Shown: in pieces, positions 1 through 7,706 of the stretch
Position numbering within the stretch: position 1 is the stretch's first letter
Layout: each line of letters begins with the position of its first letter
Notes under the pieces: model-generated
What the model saw: only the letters and a program-made list of their open reading frames with translations
What the model was told of the DNA's origin: nothing
Databases searched by the model: none
Translations under genes and position numbers: made by a program
DNA from: Chloroflexota bacterium
GTDB lineage: Bacteria; Chloroflexota; UBA5177; JANWHV01
Length of the DNA: 11,274 nucleotides
NCBI GenBank assembly: GCA_025924845.1
Contig: JAICHN010000129.1
Coordinates: forward strand, 1 to 11,274
Direction: 5' to 3'

Positions 1-987
1 CACCAGGTGCGAGGCGGCGGCGAAGATGTGGTTGCCTCGGTTAGATCCGGCGCCGGTGCTGATCGCCGGCACGACCTCCCAGGCATGGGGAGTGTTCTTG
101 CCGCCGCGCCAGAGGCGAATGGTGCCCTTCCGGTCGTAGATGCTGTCCACCGCCAACACGCCCTCACTACCGTAGATCTCGATCATCGGCCCCGGTGATG
201 CCCAGGAGCAGTAGGTGGAATCGAGGTGAGCGAAGGCCGGTCGGCCGCTCGTATTGCTAGGGGGCGCGAACTCCAACAAGGTCTGGATGTTGTCTTCTAT
301 GTTGACCACGATCTCCTGCCCCTCGGCCGGCCCAGCCAGCACGGTGCGCTTGGGTATGCTGATCCCGGCCATGGCGCTGAGCCGTTGCACGGGACCCAGG
401 ATCTCGGTGATCGAGTGCAGCATGTAGACGCCAAGGTCCACCAGTGGTCCGGCGCCCGGCTGATAGAACCAGGTGGGATCCGACGTGTATTCGTTCCAAG
501 CGGCGGGGCCGTACGTAGAAAGTTGGAGGCGTGCGTGCGTGATCTCGCCGATCGTTCCGTCATGCACCAGACGACGCAGATCGATCATGAAGGCGTCCCT
601 GGTGATCCCGGGAGCGCACACCAGCGTCAGGCCGCGGGCGGCCGCCTCGGCGATCAGGGTATCCGCTTCGGCCACCGTGCCGGCGATCGGCTTCTCGACC
701 ATGACATGCTTCCCTGCCTTGAGCGCGGCAAGGGTGACCGGACCATGGGCGCGGGGTGGGGTGAGATTCAGCACGGCGTCGACGTCCTGCCGCTCCAGCA
801 GTTGGGCCAGCGTGGTGCATGGTTGCCCACCGTATTCGGCCACCGCGCGCCGCAGCCGCTCCTGGTCCAGGTCGAACTGCGCCGTCACTTCCGCCTGGTC
901 CGGGATCTCCGCGAATCCCGGCAAATATCGACGAAACGCGATATCCCCGCAGCCGATCACGCCGATCCGTACTTTGTCGTTTCCCAT
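1..987 (-). CDS. Gfo/Idh/MocA-family NAD(P)-dependent oxidoreductase (3' end beyond window)
   Basis: The frame is open from ATG at 987 to the window edge (329 codons, no stop), so the C-terminus is missing. Visible features are an N-terminal Rossmann nucleotide-binding segment (IGVIGCGDIAFRRYLPGF, about residues 8-25), the family EKP motif (VMVEKP, 95-100) and a central segment GPLVDLGVYMLHS (180-192) whose Asp184 and His191 match the conserved D-x-G-x-H-type active-site stretch. This family oxidises or reduces sugars, inositols and related polyols with NAD(P) in the cytosol; the substrate cannot be told from sequence. The usual length is 330-400 residues, so most of the protein is present. 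The start is fixed by a strong Shine-Dalgarno (AGGAGG within 991-1000). It lies 29 bp after the upstream kinase gene and is probably cotranscribed with it. The family call is firm and the function is open. Confidence 0.9.
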   Translation of the reverse strand, partial: MGNDKVRIGVIGCGDIAFRRYLPGFAEIPDQAEVTAQFDLDQERLRRAVAEYGGQPCTTLAQLLERQDVDAVLNLTPPRAHGPVTLAALKAGKHVMVEKPIAGTVAEADTLIAEAAARGLTLVCAPGITRDAFMIDLRRLVHDGTIGEITHARLQLSTYGPAAWNEYTSDPTWFYQPGAGPLVDLGVYMLHSITEILGPVQRLSAMAGISIPKRTVLAGPAEGQEIVVNIEDNIQTLLEFAPPSNTSGRPAFAHLDSTYCSWASPGPMIEIYGSEGVLAVDSIYDRKGTIRLWRGGKNTPHAWEVVPAISTGAGSNRGNHIFAAASHLV

Positions 988-1016
988 GGTTTCCTCCTAA
1001 GGTCGGTTGACGTTGA

Positions 1017-2696
1017 TTACCATCGATGAATGCGTCCCGCTCGGTACATAGATACCAAAAGCCACAGTCCGAGCGCTCCGGCCAGCAGCAAGCCGCCCGC
1101 GAAGAGCACGAGCAGGATACGCGAACCATGGGTGCTGACGACGGTTTGCAGCACCAGGGCCAGGCCGACGATGAACGATGCCGCCAAAATAGACACCGAA
1201 AGGCGATTGACCATGCGATTGAGGTCCCGGATTAGCGGATCCATCCCTTCCGGCCGTACCGCGATGCCCATTTCGCCCCGTTCAAGCCGGGTGAGCAGTC
1301 GTTGGGCGCGTCGAGGGAGCGTTCCGGCCAGATCGATCAGCGCGCCCAGGTTCATGGCGGCGGTTCGCGCGTTGGGCGGCGGCAGGTAGATGCCGCGCAA
1401 GGCACTCTGGACAAAAGGGCGAGCCACGGTAGGCAGGTGAAAATAGGGATCGAGGGCCAGTCCAATCCCCTCGTGCATGGCCAGGGTCTTCGCCATCAGC
1501 GCCAGATCGCCGCGCAGCATCAGATGTCGGCGGCGGGCCAGGCGCAGCACATCGCTTAGCATTCGACCAGCCTGGATATCCTTGAGGCGGGCGCCGTGGT
1601 ACCTGGTTACCAGCCGCCGCATATCGCTCTGCAGTTGGCTGAACTCCGAACCGCCCTTTGCCACGCCCAGGGCGATCAGTGATTCCGCCATGGCGTCACC
1701 GTCGCCCGAAACCCAGGCGGCCAGCATCAGCACGAGGTCGCGCCTGGTGCTGTCGTCCAGGCGGCCGACCAGCCCGAAATCGATCACGGCGATCGTCCCG
1801 TCGGCTTGCACGATATAGTTCCCCGGATGGGGATCCGCGTGAAAGAAGCCGTTGATGAAAATCGAATGCATGGCCATCCGTGCCAACTCGCGGGCCAGCC
1901 AACGAGGGGAAACGCCCTGGCTGGTCAGGGCCGGCAAATCGGTAATCTTTACCCCCTGGAAACGAGTCGTGGTGAGGATCCGCGAAGTGGTGTAGTCCCA
2001 ATAGACGCATGGCACCACCACTTTTACCCTGGGATCGAGCCCGGCGGCGAAGTGCTCGACATTCCGGGCCTCGATGGTGGAGTCAAGTTCATCGCGCAAC
2101 CCGTCAGCGAAGTGACCGACCGTTTCCTCGAGGTTCTGCACGAGGTGAGAATCGATGCGATCCGCCGCTAGACGGGCCAGGTCTTGGAGGATGAGGAGGT
2201 CGAGTTCGATTTCCTCGGTAATACCCGGCTTGCGCACCTTCACCACTACTTCAGTCCCATCGTGAAGGGTGGCGGCGTGGACCTGGCCGATCGATGCGGT
2301 GGCCAGCGGCATGTCGTCGAAGCGGGCGAACACCTCCTCGGGCGGTGCCCCGAGCTCCTCGGCGATGACCGCCCGTACCTCCGCGGGCGCCACGGGGGGT
2401 AGGCGGTCCTGCAAGGCGCTGAGCGCCACGATATAGTCCTCGGGCAGTAGGTCGGAGCGGGTGCCGAGAATCTGGCCCAACTTAATAAACGTCGTGCCCA
2501 GTTCCTGCAACGCGATGCGCAACGACTCCGGGCCGCCCATCAGCCTGGCGCGGCCGGGAATAGGTACGTGGCTACGCTGCACCAGGAGGCCGAATCCATG
2601 CCGAGTGAGCACGGCGGCGACCTGGCGCCGGCGGCCTAGACGTGAGCGGCGCCGTTCGCCGATTTGAATGGGGGCAGGACTGGGATACGCTGTCAT
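1017..2696 (-). CDS. ABC1/UbiB-family atypical protein kinase-like membrane protein
   Basis: 559 residues with the complete ABC1/UbiB signature in order: the KxGQ motif (KLGQ, 72-75), the Ala-rich loop ATASIGQVHAA (132-142) that replaces the Gly-rich loop of ordinary kinases, the putative catalytic Lys153 in VVVKV, the ELD...EARN stretch (203-212), HADPHPGN (286-293) and DFG (306-308). Two hydrophobic segments at about 499-521 and 526-549 form the C-terminal membrane hairpin typical of the family. Family members have ATPase activity and support ubiquinone or other isoprenoid quinone lipid metabolism at the membrane. No quinone gene is adjacent, although the divergent ispE makes isoprenoid precursors. 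An AAGGAG sits 11 nt before the ATG. The downstream oxidoreductase begins 29 bp after the stop. The family call is near certain; the in vivo substrate is inferred only by family. Confidence 0.95.
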   Translation of the reverse strand: MTAYPSPAPIQIGERRRSRLGRRRQVAAVLTRHGFGLLVQRSHVPIPGRARLMGGPESLRIALQELGTTFIKLGQILGTRSDLLPEDYIVALSALQDRLPPVAPAEVRAVIAEELGAPPEEVFARFDDMPLATASIGQVHAATLHDGTEVVVKVRKPGITEEIELDLLILQDLARLAADRIDSHLVQNLEETVGHFADGLRDELDSTIEARNVEHFAAGLDPRVKVVVPCVYWDYTTSRILTTTRFQGVKITDLPALTSQGVSPRWLARELARMAMHSIFINGFFHADPHPGNYIVQADGTIAVIDFGLVGRLDDSTRRDLVLMLAAWVSGDGDAMAESLIALGVAKGGSEFSQLQSDMRRLVTRYHGARLKDIQAGRMLSDVLRLARRRHLMLRGDLALMAKTLAMHEGIGLALDPYFHLPTVARPFVQSALRGIYLPPPNARTAAMNLGALIDLAGTLPRRAQRLLTRLERGEMGIAVRPEGMDPLIRDLNRMVNRLSVSILAASFIVGLALVLQTVVSTHGSRILLVLFAGGLLLAGALGLWLLVSMYRAGRIHRW

Positions 2697-2719
2697 GGCG
2701 AGTCAGACTCCTTCAGAGC

Positions 2720-2750
2720 ATTGTAGCGTCCAACCGTCTGTCCGGAGGAA
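2720..2750 (-). promoter_or_regulatory. Possible promoter of the ABC1/UbiB-oxidoreductase unit
   Basis: On the minus strand a TACAAT hexamer (plus coordinates 2720-2725) matches the -10 consensus in five of six positions and lies about 24 nt upstream of the kinase ATG. No good -35 is visible at 17 bp; TTCCTC (2745-2750) at 19 bp is a poor match. The call rests on the -10 box and its position only. Confidence 0.3.
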
Positions 2751-2804
2751 GCGTACCCCTATCCTGGAGCGCGGAGTCTGTTATCCTGCACGATGCGCGT
2801 TGGT

Positions 2805-2891
2805 CCTGCGACTGCGGTCGCATGGCAGGGACAGGGCGACGTGGGGCCTGCGACTGCGGTCGCGTGGCAGGGACGGGGCGACTGAGGTCGC
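2805..2891. repeat. Two 36-bp direct repeats plus a partial third copy, each containing a GCGAC/GTCGC hairpin
   Basis: Copies at 2805-2840 and 2847-2882 differ at two positions and are separated by 6 bp (period 42). Within each, CCTGCGAC, a TGCG tetraloop, GTCGC, a 5-nt bulge (ATGGC or GTGGC) and AGG make an 8-bp bulged stem. A third, partial unit with the sequence GCGACTGAGGTCGC lies at 2878-2891. The array sits between the divergent ABC1/UbiB and ispE genes. Similar tetraloop palindromes are, from memory, dispersed in intergenic DNA of Chloroflexota; that link is an inference. The repeats could be REP/MITE-like, protein-binding, or mRNA-stabilising. Confidence 0.8.
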
Positions 2892-2933
2892 GGGGATGTC
2901 GGGCTGTTGCATACTACATCGCCTGCTTATGCA

Positions 2934-2970
2934 CCGGAACTCCGTTTCCGGGAGGAAACGGACCGTTCGG
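2934..2970 (+). promoter_or_regulatory. Hairpin containing the ispE Shine-Dalgarno
   Basis: TCCGTTTCC (2941-2949) and GGAAACGGA (2954-2962) form a perfect 9-bp stem with a 4-nt loop. CCG-G-AAC (2934-2940) and GTTCGG (2965-2970) can extend it through small bulges. The only purine-rich ribosome-binding sequence before ispE, GGGAGG (2950-2955), lies in the loop and at the base of the 3' arm. It is 16 nt from the ATG in linear distance. The structure could restrict ispE translation; the regulatory role is inferred. Confidence 0.55.
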
Positions 2971-2971
2971 C

Positions 2972-3889
2972 ATGACTCACCTTGTCCAGGCGCATGCCAA
3001 GCTCAATCTCACCCTGGAGGTGCTGGGCAGACGCGCCGACGGCTTCCATGAGCTTCGCTCCCTGATGTGTACTCTGGCCCTGCATGATACGGTGCATTTA
3101 GACCCCGCACCGACCACTGAGGTGTGCTGTACGCTGCCCGACCTCGTCGGGCCGGCGAACTTAGCGTTCCGGGCCGCCGAACTGCTGCGCGCCGCGGCTG
3201 GTCATGCCGGCGGCGCGCGGATCACAATCGAGAAGGTCATTCCCGTGGCGGCGGGCCTGGGTGGGGGAAGCGCCGATGCCGCCGCCGTACTGGTCGGTCT
3301 TAATGGGCTGTGGGAGAGCGGCCTGGATACCGACGCGCTTCGGGACCTGGCGGCCCAACTCGGCTCGGACGTGCCGTTTTGCGTACTGGCCGGGACGGCC
3401 CTGGCAGCGGGACGGGGCGAGATTCTGCGTCCAATTCCACCCCTTCCCGAAGCGACCGTGTTGGTGGTGCGTCCACCCTTCGCGGTAAGCACGGCGCAGG
3501 TTTACGGGGCGCTCACCGCCGACGGCTATGGCACGGGCGAGGGAACGCGGCGTCTCGCGGTGGACGCCTACCGCATTTCACCGGCCGACTGGCGGCCGGT
3601 CAACAGCCTGGAGCCGGTGACCTGCCGGCTCTATCCCGTGGTCCGCGAGGTACTGGAGTTTCTACGCTCGCACGGCGCACCTCATGCCGCCATGTGTGGG
3701 AGTGGTCCCAGTTGCTTCGCCCTCTTCGCGTCACCCGAGCCGGCGGAACGCGCCGTCGCTGCTGCCCGCGCCCAGGGTTGGGACGCTTGGGTGACGCGGA
3801 TCATGGCAGGAGGGAACAGCGCCCTGACGACGGACGTTTGGAATACCGTGGATGAAGCCGACCACAGCGATCGCGGGCCGGAGGATTAG
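2972..3889 (+). CDS. ispE: 4-diphosphocytidyl-2-C-methyl-D-erythritol kinase
   Basis: IspE is the GHMP-family kinase that phosphorylates the 2-hydroxyl of CDP-methylerythritol with ATP, a middle step of the cytosolic MEP pathway to IPP and DMAPP. The 305-residue product fits the usual 280-310. It shows the N-terminal substrate motif AHAKLNLTLEV with Lys10, the ATP-binding motif PVAAGLGGGSADAA (91-104), GSDVPF with the expected catalytic Asp133, and the C-terminal GHMP motif HAAMCGSGPSCFALF (238-252). The frame is open upstream to 2642, but homology begins at ATG 2972, and the extra 110 codons would cross the intergenic repeats. The gene stands alone on the plus strand between two minus-strand units; its Shine-Dalgarno is held in a hairpin. 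After the stop, 50 bp separate it from a convergent gene and I see no clear terminator there. Confidence 0.96.
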   Translation: MTHLVQAHAKLNLTLEVLGRRADGFHELRSLMCTLALHDTVHLDPAPTTEVCCTLPDLVGPANLAFRAAELLRAAAGHAGGARITIEKVIPVAAGLGGGSADAAAVLVGLNGLWESGLDTDALRDLAAQLGSDVPFCVLAGTALAAGRGEILRPIPPLPEATVLVVRPPFAVSTAQVYGALTADGYGTGEGTRRLAVDAYRISPADWRPVNSLEPVTCRLYPVVREVLEFLRSHGAPHAAMCGSGPSCFALFASPEPAERAVAAARAQGWDAWVTRIMAGGNSALTTDVWNTVDEADHSDRGPED

Positions 3890-3939
3890 CCCAGGCGTCC
3901 ACCGACCAATCGAGGCATGCAGGATGGGATCGCACGGGA

Positions 3940-4761
3940 TCAGAGCTTCCGGCCGGCAACCAGAAATGTGGTATGAACCGCGAAGAACAGATCGCGCTGT
4001 GCGTGTTCGACCTGTTCCTCCAGCCAGGCCGTGGCCTGCTCGGCGGTCAGTACGCCTGCCGCCACGGCGTGGGTGACATAGGAATTGAGCCATGCCTCGA
4101 AGAAGTAGCGAAAGTCATTGCAGACCGATGCCTCCACACTGATCTCGATGTCCGCTAACCCCGCCTCCTGGAAGAGGAACGGGAGCCGGCGACCGATCCA
4201 GCCGTTGGTTTCGTTCTCGCTGATGAAATTGATGATAGCCCGAGTTGTCTCGTGATCGTCGCTGTGGATAGTCAGCGATCCGTAGTCGGCGGCGGGAACG
4301 ACTACCTTTCCGCCGGGCCGCAGAACCCTCACCATCTCCCTCATCACCAGGGCCGGGTCGGCGATGATCTCGAAGACGTTTCGCGCGCAACAGCGATCGA
4401 AGCGGTTATCGGCGAACGGAAGGGCGTGGGCGTCCGCGATCATGTAGTCGACGTTGAGCCCCATGCCCTCGGTCCGTGCTCGGGCCTCGGTCAACATGGT
4501 CTCGCTGATGTCCACGGCGGTGACGCGTCCATCTGGGCCGGCCAGGTGGGCCAGGGCTCGGGCAGCGCCTCCGGTGCCGCAACCGATCTCCAAGACGTGA
4601 TTTCCCGGCTGAACCTCCAGTTGGCGAATGGTGTCGGAGAGGCGGAGAAAGGTTTGCTCTGAATCGTCACCGTTGACGCGGTCCATGAATCGCACGAACT
4701 CGTGCGGATCATCGCCCCGATCGATGCTGTTCCAGCCCTCCTTGTAGGTTGTGCTGTTCAT
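3940..4761 (-). CDS. Class I SAM-dependent methyltransferase (second of a tandem pair)
   Basis: 273 residues with a Rossmann methyltransferase fold. Motif I is VLEIGCGTGG (56-65), the ribose-binding acidic residue is Asp84 in AVDIS, motif II is IADAHALPF with Asp110, and RVLRPGGKVVV (145-155) is the usual motif III strand. The C-terminus ends in the FLVAGRKL strand common in methyltransferase type 11/UbiE-like enzymes. The ATG at 4761 follows GTAGGA and aligns with the start of the upstream paralogue; an earlier in-frame start at 4818 lacks this support. Hand alignment gives about 149 identities in 273 with the neighbour and a single one-residue gap. The conserved family-specific blocks are YKxGWNxID, DPHxxVRFMDR and VCNDFxYFF. 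The substrate is unknown. The gene lies 119 bp after its paralogue in the aspS unit. Confidence 0.9.
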   Translation of the reverse strand: MNSTTYKEGWNSIDRGDDPHEFVRFMDRVNGDDSEQTFLRLSDTIRQLEVQPGNHVLEIGCGTGGAARALAHLAGPDGRVTAVDISETMLTEARARTEGMGLNVDYMIADAHALPFADNRFDRCCARNVFEIIADPALVMREMVRVLRPGGKVVVPAADYGSLTIHSDDHETTRAIINFISENETNGWIGRRLPFLFQEAGLADIEISVEASVCNDFRYFFEAWLNSYVTHAVAAGVLTAEQATAWLEEQVEHAQRDLFFAVHTTFLVAGRKL

Positions 4762-4774
4762 CGCATTCCTACCC

Positions 4775-4801
4775 TTGTGCTCTGTACCAGTTCCAGCACA
4801 A
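4775..4801. repeat. 7-bp perfect inverted repeat upstream of the second methyltransferase
   Basis: TTGTGCT (4775-4781) and AGCACAA (4795-4801) are perfect inverted arms around a 13-nt centre, 14-40 nt upstream of the minus-strand ATG at 4761. It could be an operator or a leader hairpin. A weak minus-strand promoter-like pair (TTGCGG, 17 bp, TACGTT) ends on its far arm. The rest of the 119-bp gap between the methyltransferase genes shows no ORF. Confidence 0.45.
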
Positions 4802-4880
4802 CGTATTGATCGGAGCAATCACCCGCAATAGCGTGCCGATCCCCCACCGTGGTCGCGTGGTCACGATCGTACTCACCGCC

Positions 4881-5699
4881 TCAAGGCTTGACTCCCCGAA
4901 CCGTGAACACCGTGTTCACCTCGAAGAATACGTTCTTGCGGTAGTGTTCCTGTTGCTCGGTGAGCCAGGCGCGCGCCTGATCCTCGGTTACGACGCCGGC
5001 CCCGATCGCCCGGCCCACGCTCGCTCCGAGCCAGTTTTCAAAGAAATACTGGAAATCGTTGCACACGTGGGCGGTCACGTCGATCTTGATGTCGCCGAGC
5101 CCGGTTTGCACGAACAGATAGGGCAGTTGCCTGCCCATCCAGCCGTTGCTTTCCACGTCACCTATATAGTTGATAATAGTGCGAGTGAGGGCGCGATCGC
5201 TGCCGTCGATCGCCATCGAGCCGTAGTCCGGCGCCGGAATGACCACGACTCCGCCGGGACGGAGCACTCTGACCATCTCCGAGAGCGCCCGGCGCGGATC
5301 CTCCACCACTTCGAACACGTTGCGGGAATAGCAGCGGTCGAATGACTGATCGGCGAAAGGCAACTGATGGACATCCGCCTTGAGAAACTCGACATTGGCG
5401 ATGTCCATGCTGCGCCGACGCGCTTCGACCAGCATAGTGTCACTCAGGTCGATACCCACCACCTGCCCGCCAGCGCCGACGACCTGGGCAAGGCCGCGCG
5501 CCATGCCGCCGGTCCCGCAACCCACCTCCAGTACGCGCTGCCCTTCCTGAAGAGCCAGCCAGTTGATCGTCAGCTCATCTTCAAGGAAGAACTCTCCCTT
5601 GTCTTCTTGATTGATCCGATCCATAAACCGAACCCAGCGGTGAGGATCGGCCATTTCGTCAATGTTGTTCCACCCGCTCTTGTACGACGGAATTGACAT
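4881..5699 (-). CDS. Class I SAM-dependent methyltransferase (first of a tandem pair, directly after aspS)
   Basis: 272 residues. SAM-binding motif I is VLEVGCGTGG (56-65), Asp84 sits in GIDLS, motif II is KADVHQLPF with Asp109, and RVLRPGGVVVIP spans 144-155. The C-terminal half carries blocks shared with its downstream paralogue (SNGWMGRQLPYLF, HVCNDFQYFF). I chose ATG 5699, preceded by AGGTGA at 5-nt spacing, because it aligns with the paralogue's start. GTG 5708 and ATG 5705 are in frame and also possible. The gene begins 9 bp after the aspS stop and so is almost certainly cotranscribed and perhaps translationally coupled. The family is clear; the methyl acceptor (small molecule, lipid, protein or RNA) cannot be read from sequence, and no tRNA-binding domain is visible. 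Confidence 0.9.
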   Translation of the reverse strand: MSIPSYKSGWNNIDEMADPHRWVRFMDRINQEDKGEFFLEDELTINWLALQEGQRVLEVGCGTGGMARGLAQVVGAGGQVVGIDLSDTMLVEARRRSMDIANVEFLKADVHQLPFADQSFDRCYSRNVFEVVEDPRRALSEMVRVLRPGGVVVIPAPDYGSMAIDGSDRALTRTIINYIGDVESNGWMGRQLPYLFVQTGLGDIKIDVTAHVCNDFQYFFENWLGASVGRAIGAGVVTEDQARAWLTEQQEHYRKNVFFEVNTVFTVRGVKP

Positions 5700-5708
5700 T
5701 AGCATCAC

Positions 5709-7496
5709 CTATCCTTCGTTCGGAGCGGTGGTCGCGATAAACAATTCTTTCAGTTGAATCTCCGGCACGGTCGAGGGAGCGCCCGCCATCACATCCTGCG
5801 CGCTCTGGTTCTTCGGGAAGGCGATGACATCACGGATATTGGGCGTGTCGCGCAAAATGCCGACCCAGCGATCGATGCCGCCCGCGATCCCCCCATGCGG
5901 CGGCGTGCCGTATTCGAAAGCTTCGAGCATGAAGCCGAATCGGGCCTGGATCTCATCCTCGGTCATGCCGAGCAGGCGGAAAATCCGTTCCTGCACGTCG
6001 CGCTGATGAATACGAATGCTGCCGCCTCCCAACTCGAAGCCATTGCAGACCAGGTCGTATTGCTTGGCGCGCACCCGGAGCGGATCGCTTTCCAGCAAGG
6101 CAAGGTCCTCGTCATTGGGACTGGTGAACTGGTGATGCTTGGCTACCACGTGGCCGGCGTCTTGCCGCTCGAAGGCAGGCATGTCGAGCACCCAAGCCAG
6201 GGCAAGCACCTCGGGGTCAGCCAGCTTGAGGCGGGCGCCGATTTCCAGGCGCAATTGCCCGAGCGCCTCCAGAGATGGATCGGTCTCGCCCGCCACGATC
6301 AGCAGCAGGTCGCCCGGCTCCGCCTCCAGACGCTCGCTCAGGGCCGTCGTTTGTGCCGCATCGATGAACTTCGCGGCGGATCCCTTGAGCGTGCCGTCGT
6401 CCTGGACGGCCAGGGTAACCAAACCCTTTGCGCCATGGGTTCGGGCAAGCGCGGTCAACTCGTCGAGTTCCTTGCGCGTACTGCCGCCCAAGCCGGGGGC
6501 ACGCAGCCCAACTACGGCGCCGCCGGAGGCCAGGGCGCCGGCGAAGACGGTGAATTCGCTGGAAACGAAGGTAGCCGAGAGATCGCGCAACTGCAGGCCG
6601 AAGCGGAGATCCGGCTTGTCCGAGCCGTAGCGATCCATAGCTTCGCGGAAGGTGAGGCGGGGCAGCGGTTTGGCAAGCAGCCGTTTGGAGGTGAGTTGCT
6701 CGGCCATGGCGATGTACAGGCCCTCGAACAGATTGAGGATATCCTCCTGGTCCACAAAGCTCATCTCGATGTCGAGTTGGGTAAACTCCGGCTGCCGATC
6801 GCGGCGCTGATCCTCGTCACGGAAGCAGCGGGCAATCTGGAAATAACGCTCGAATCCCGCCACCATGAGCAATTGTTTGAGTTGCTGGGGTGATTGGGGA
6901 AGGGCATAGAACTCCCCGGGATGGACGCGGCTGGGCACCAGGAAGTCGCGGGCGCCGCCGGGCGAGCTCTTAAAGAGGATCGGCGTTTCCACCTCGATAA
7001 AACCGCGCTCGTCGAGATAATCGCGCATGAACTTGACGACGCGATGGCGGAGGAAGATGTTCTCGCGCATCCGTTCGCGGCGCAAGTCAAGGTAGCGATA
7101 ACGGAGGCGAATCGATTCATCGATCTGAGTATCCTCGTCGAATTCGCTGATGTTGAAGGGCGGCGTCTTGGAGGGGTTGAGCACTTCCAGCGCGTCGACA
7201 TGTACCTCGATCTGACCGGTGCTCAGCTTTGTGTTCACCGTGCCTTCAGGCCGGGCCGCCACCACACCGGTAACGGCGAGCACATATTCGTTCCGTACAT
7301 CCCCGGCCACGGCATGAGCGGCCGGGGCGCGTTCGGGATCGACCACCACCTGGGTAACGCCCCAGCGATCGCGGAGATCCAGGAAGATCAGCCGCCCATG
7401 GTCGCGGCGCCGATTTAGCCAACCCATGAGGGTGACGGTTTGTCCGGCGTGGGCAAGGGTGAGCTCACCGCAGGTAATGGTTTTGCGTGCAGGCAC
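5709..7496 (-). CDS. aspS: Aspartyl-tRNA synthetase, predicted non-discriminating (aspartate-tRNA(Asp/Asn) ligase)
   Basis: Class II aminoacyl-tRNA synthetase that charges tRNA with aspartate. From the chosen GTG start the product has 595 residues, normal for bacterial AspRS. In order: an OB-fold anticodon-binding domain with [10 protein letters not shown]; class II motif 1 around [10 protein letters not shown] (165-174); motif 2 with [16 protein letters not shown] (214-229); a GAD-type insertion near 275-420; and motif 3 [14 protein letters not shown] (535-548) followed by [10 protein letters not shown]. His33 and Gly85 align with His31 and Gly83 of the Pseudomonas aeruginosa non-discriminating enzyme rather than the Leu and Lys of E. 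coli. The start at GTG 7496 sits 9 nt after GGGGG; an upstream TTG at 7532 is in frame but has no ribosome-binding site. Two methyltransferase genes follow. Confidence 0.96.
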   Translation of the reverse strand: MPARKTITCGELTLAHAGQTVTLMGWLNRRRDHGRLIFLDLRDRWGVTQVVVDPERAPAAHAVAGDVRNEYVLAVTGVVAARPEGTVNTKLSTGQIEVHVDALEVLNPSKTPPFNISEFDEDTQIDESIRLRYRYLDLRRERMRENIFLRHRVVKFMRDYLDERGFIEVETPILFKSSPGGARDFLVPSRVHPGEFYALPQSPQQLKQLLMVAGFERYFQIARCFRDEDQRRDRQPEFTQLDIEMSFVDQEDILNLFEGLYIAMAEQLTSKRLLAKPLPRLTFREAMDRYGSDKPDLRFGLQLRDLSATFVSSEFTVFAGALASGGAVVGLRAPGLGGSTRKELDELTALARTHGAKGLVTLAVQDDGTLKGSAAKFIDAAQTTALSERLEAEPGDLLLIVAGETDPSLEALGQLRLEIGARLKLADPEVLALAWVLDMPAFERQDAGHVVAKHHQFTSPNDEDLALLESDPLRVRAKQYDLVCNGFELGGGSIRIHQRDVQERIFRLLGMTEDEIQARFGFMLEAFEYGTPPHGGIAGGIDRWVGILRDTPNIRDVIAFPKNQSAQDVMAGAPSTVPEIQLKELFIATTAPNEG

Positions 7497-7557
7497 GGGA
7501 GAGTGCCCCCTTTCATTGTCTTGCCTAGTCAAGGAATGCGGATCAGTGCCTTTAGGC

Positions 7558-7575
7558 TACCGCACGGGAGCGGTA
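7558..7575. repeat. 6-bp inverted repeat in the divergent aspS intergenic region
   Basis: TACCGC (7558-7563) and GCGGTA (7570-7575) form a 6-bp stem with a 6-nt loop. It lies about 60 bp upstream of the aspS start and would be in its leader if transcription begins further right. No U-tract follows on either strand, so it is not an intrinsic terminator. Function unknown. Confidence 0.35.
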
Positions 7576-7617
7576 TATGGGTAACGTGCCCATGAAAAAG
7601 GGTCCTCCACGGGGTAG

Positions 7618-7645
7618 GTGTCACGAAGGAGGAAAATGGTAGAAT
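7618..7645 (+). promoter_or_regulatory. Probable promoter of the two small membrane-protein genes
   Basis: GTGTCA (7618-7623, four of six to the -35 consensus) and TAGAAT (7640-7645, five of six to the -10) are separated by 16 bp. Transcription would begin near 7652, about 55 nt before the first ORF. The opposite strand has no equally good promoter for aspS in this 210-bp region. Confidence 0.45.
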
Positions 7646-7706
7646 AGGTGAAGACGCTCGGCTTGGGCATATCGGGCCGGCCGAACGGTTTGGAGGAACG
7701 CAAAGC

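Noticed and set aside
2805..2882. 36-bp repeats as a CRISPR array
   Set aside because: Only two copies, separated by 6 bp instead of a spacer of about 30 bp, and no cas genes nearby.
2907..2933. TTGCAT...TATGCA as the ispE promoter
   Set aside because: The spacer is only 15 bp and the -10 match is poor; kept only as a weak possibility.
2642..2971. N-terminal extension of the ispE frame by 110 codons
   Set aside because: IspE homology and typical length begin at ATG 2972; the extension would overlap the divergent kinase start and translate the intergenic repeats.
3890..3939. Terminator between convergent ispE and the methyltransferase gene
   Set aside because: I found no stable stem followed by a T-run on either strand in this 50-bp gap.
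5754..6893. 379-codon plus-strand ORF opposite aspS
   Set aside because: It is antisense to strongly conserved synthetase motifs, and its translation has no recognisable domain; long antisense frames are expected at this GC content.
7497..7532. TTG at 7532 as the aspS start
   Set aside because: No Shine-Dalgarno precedes it, while GTG 7496 has GGGGG at 9-nt spacing and gives the usual AspRS N-terminus.
7497..7706. T-box riboswitch upstream of aspS
   Set aside because: No conserved T-box sequence (AGGGTGGNACCGCG) and no terminator U-run on the minus strand; the small TACCGC/GCGGTA stem alone is not enough.
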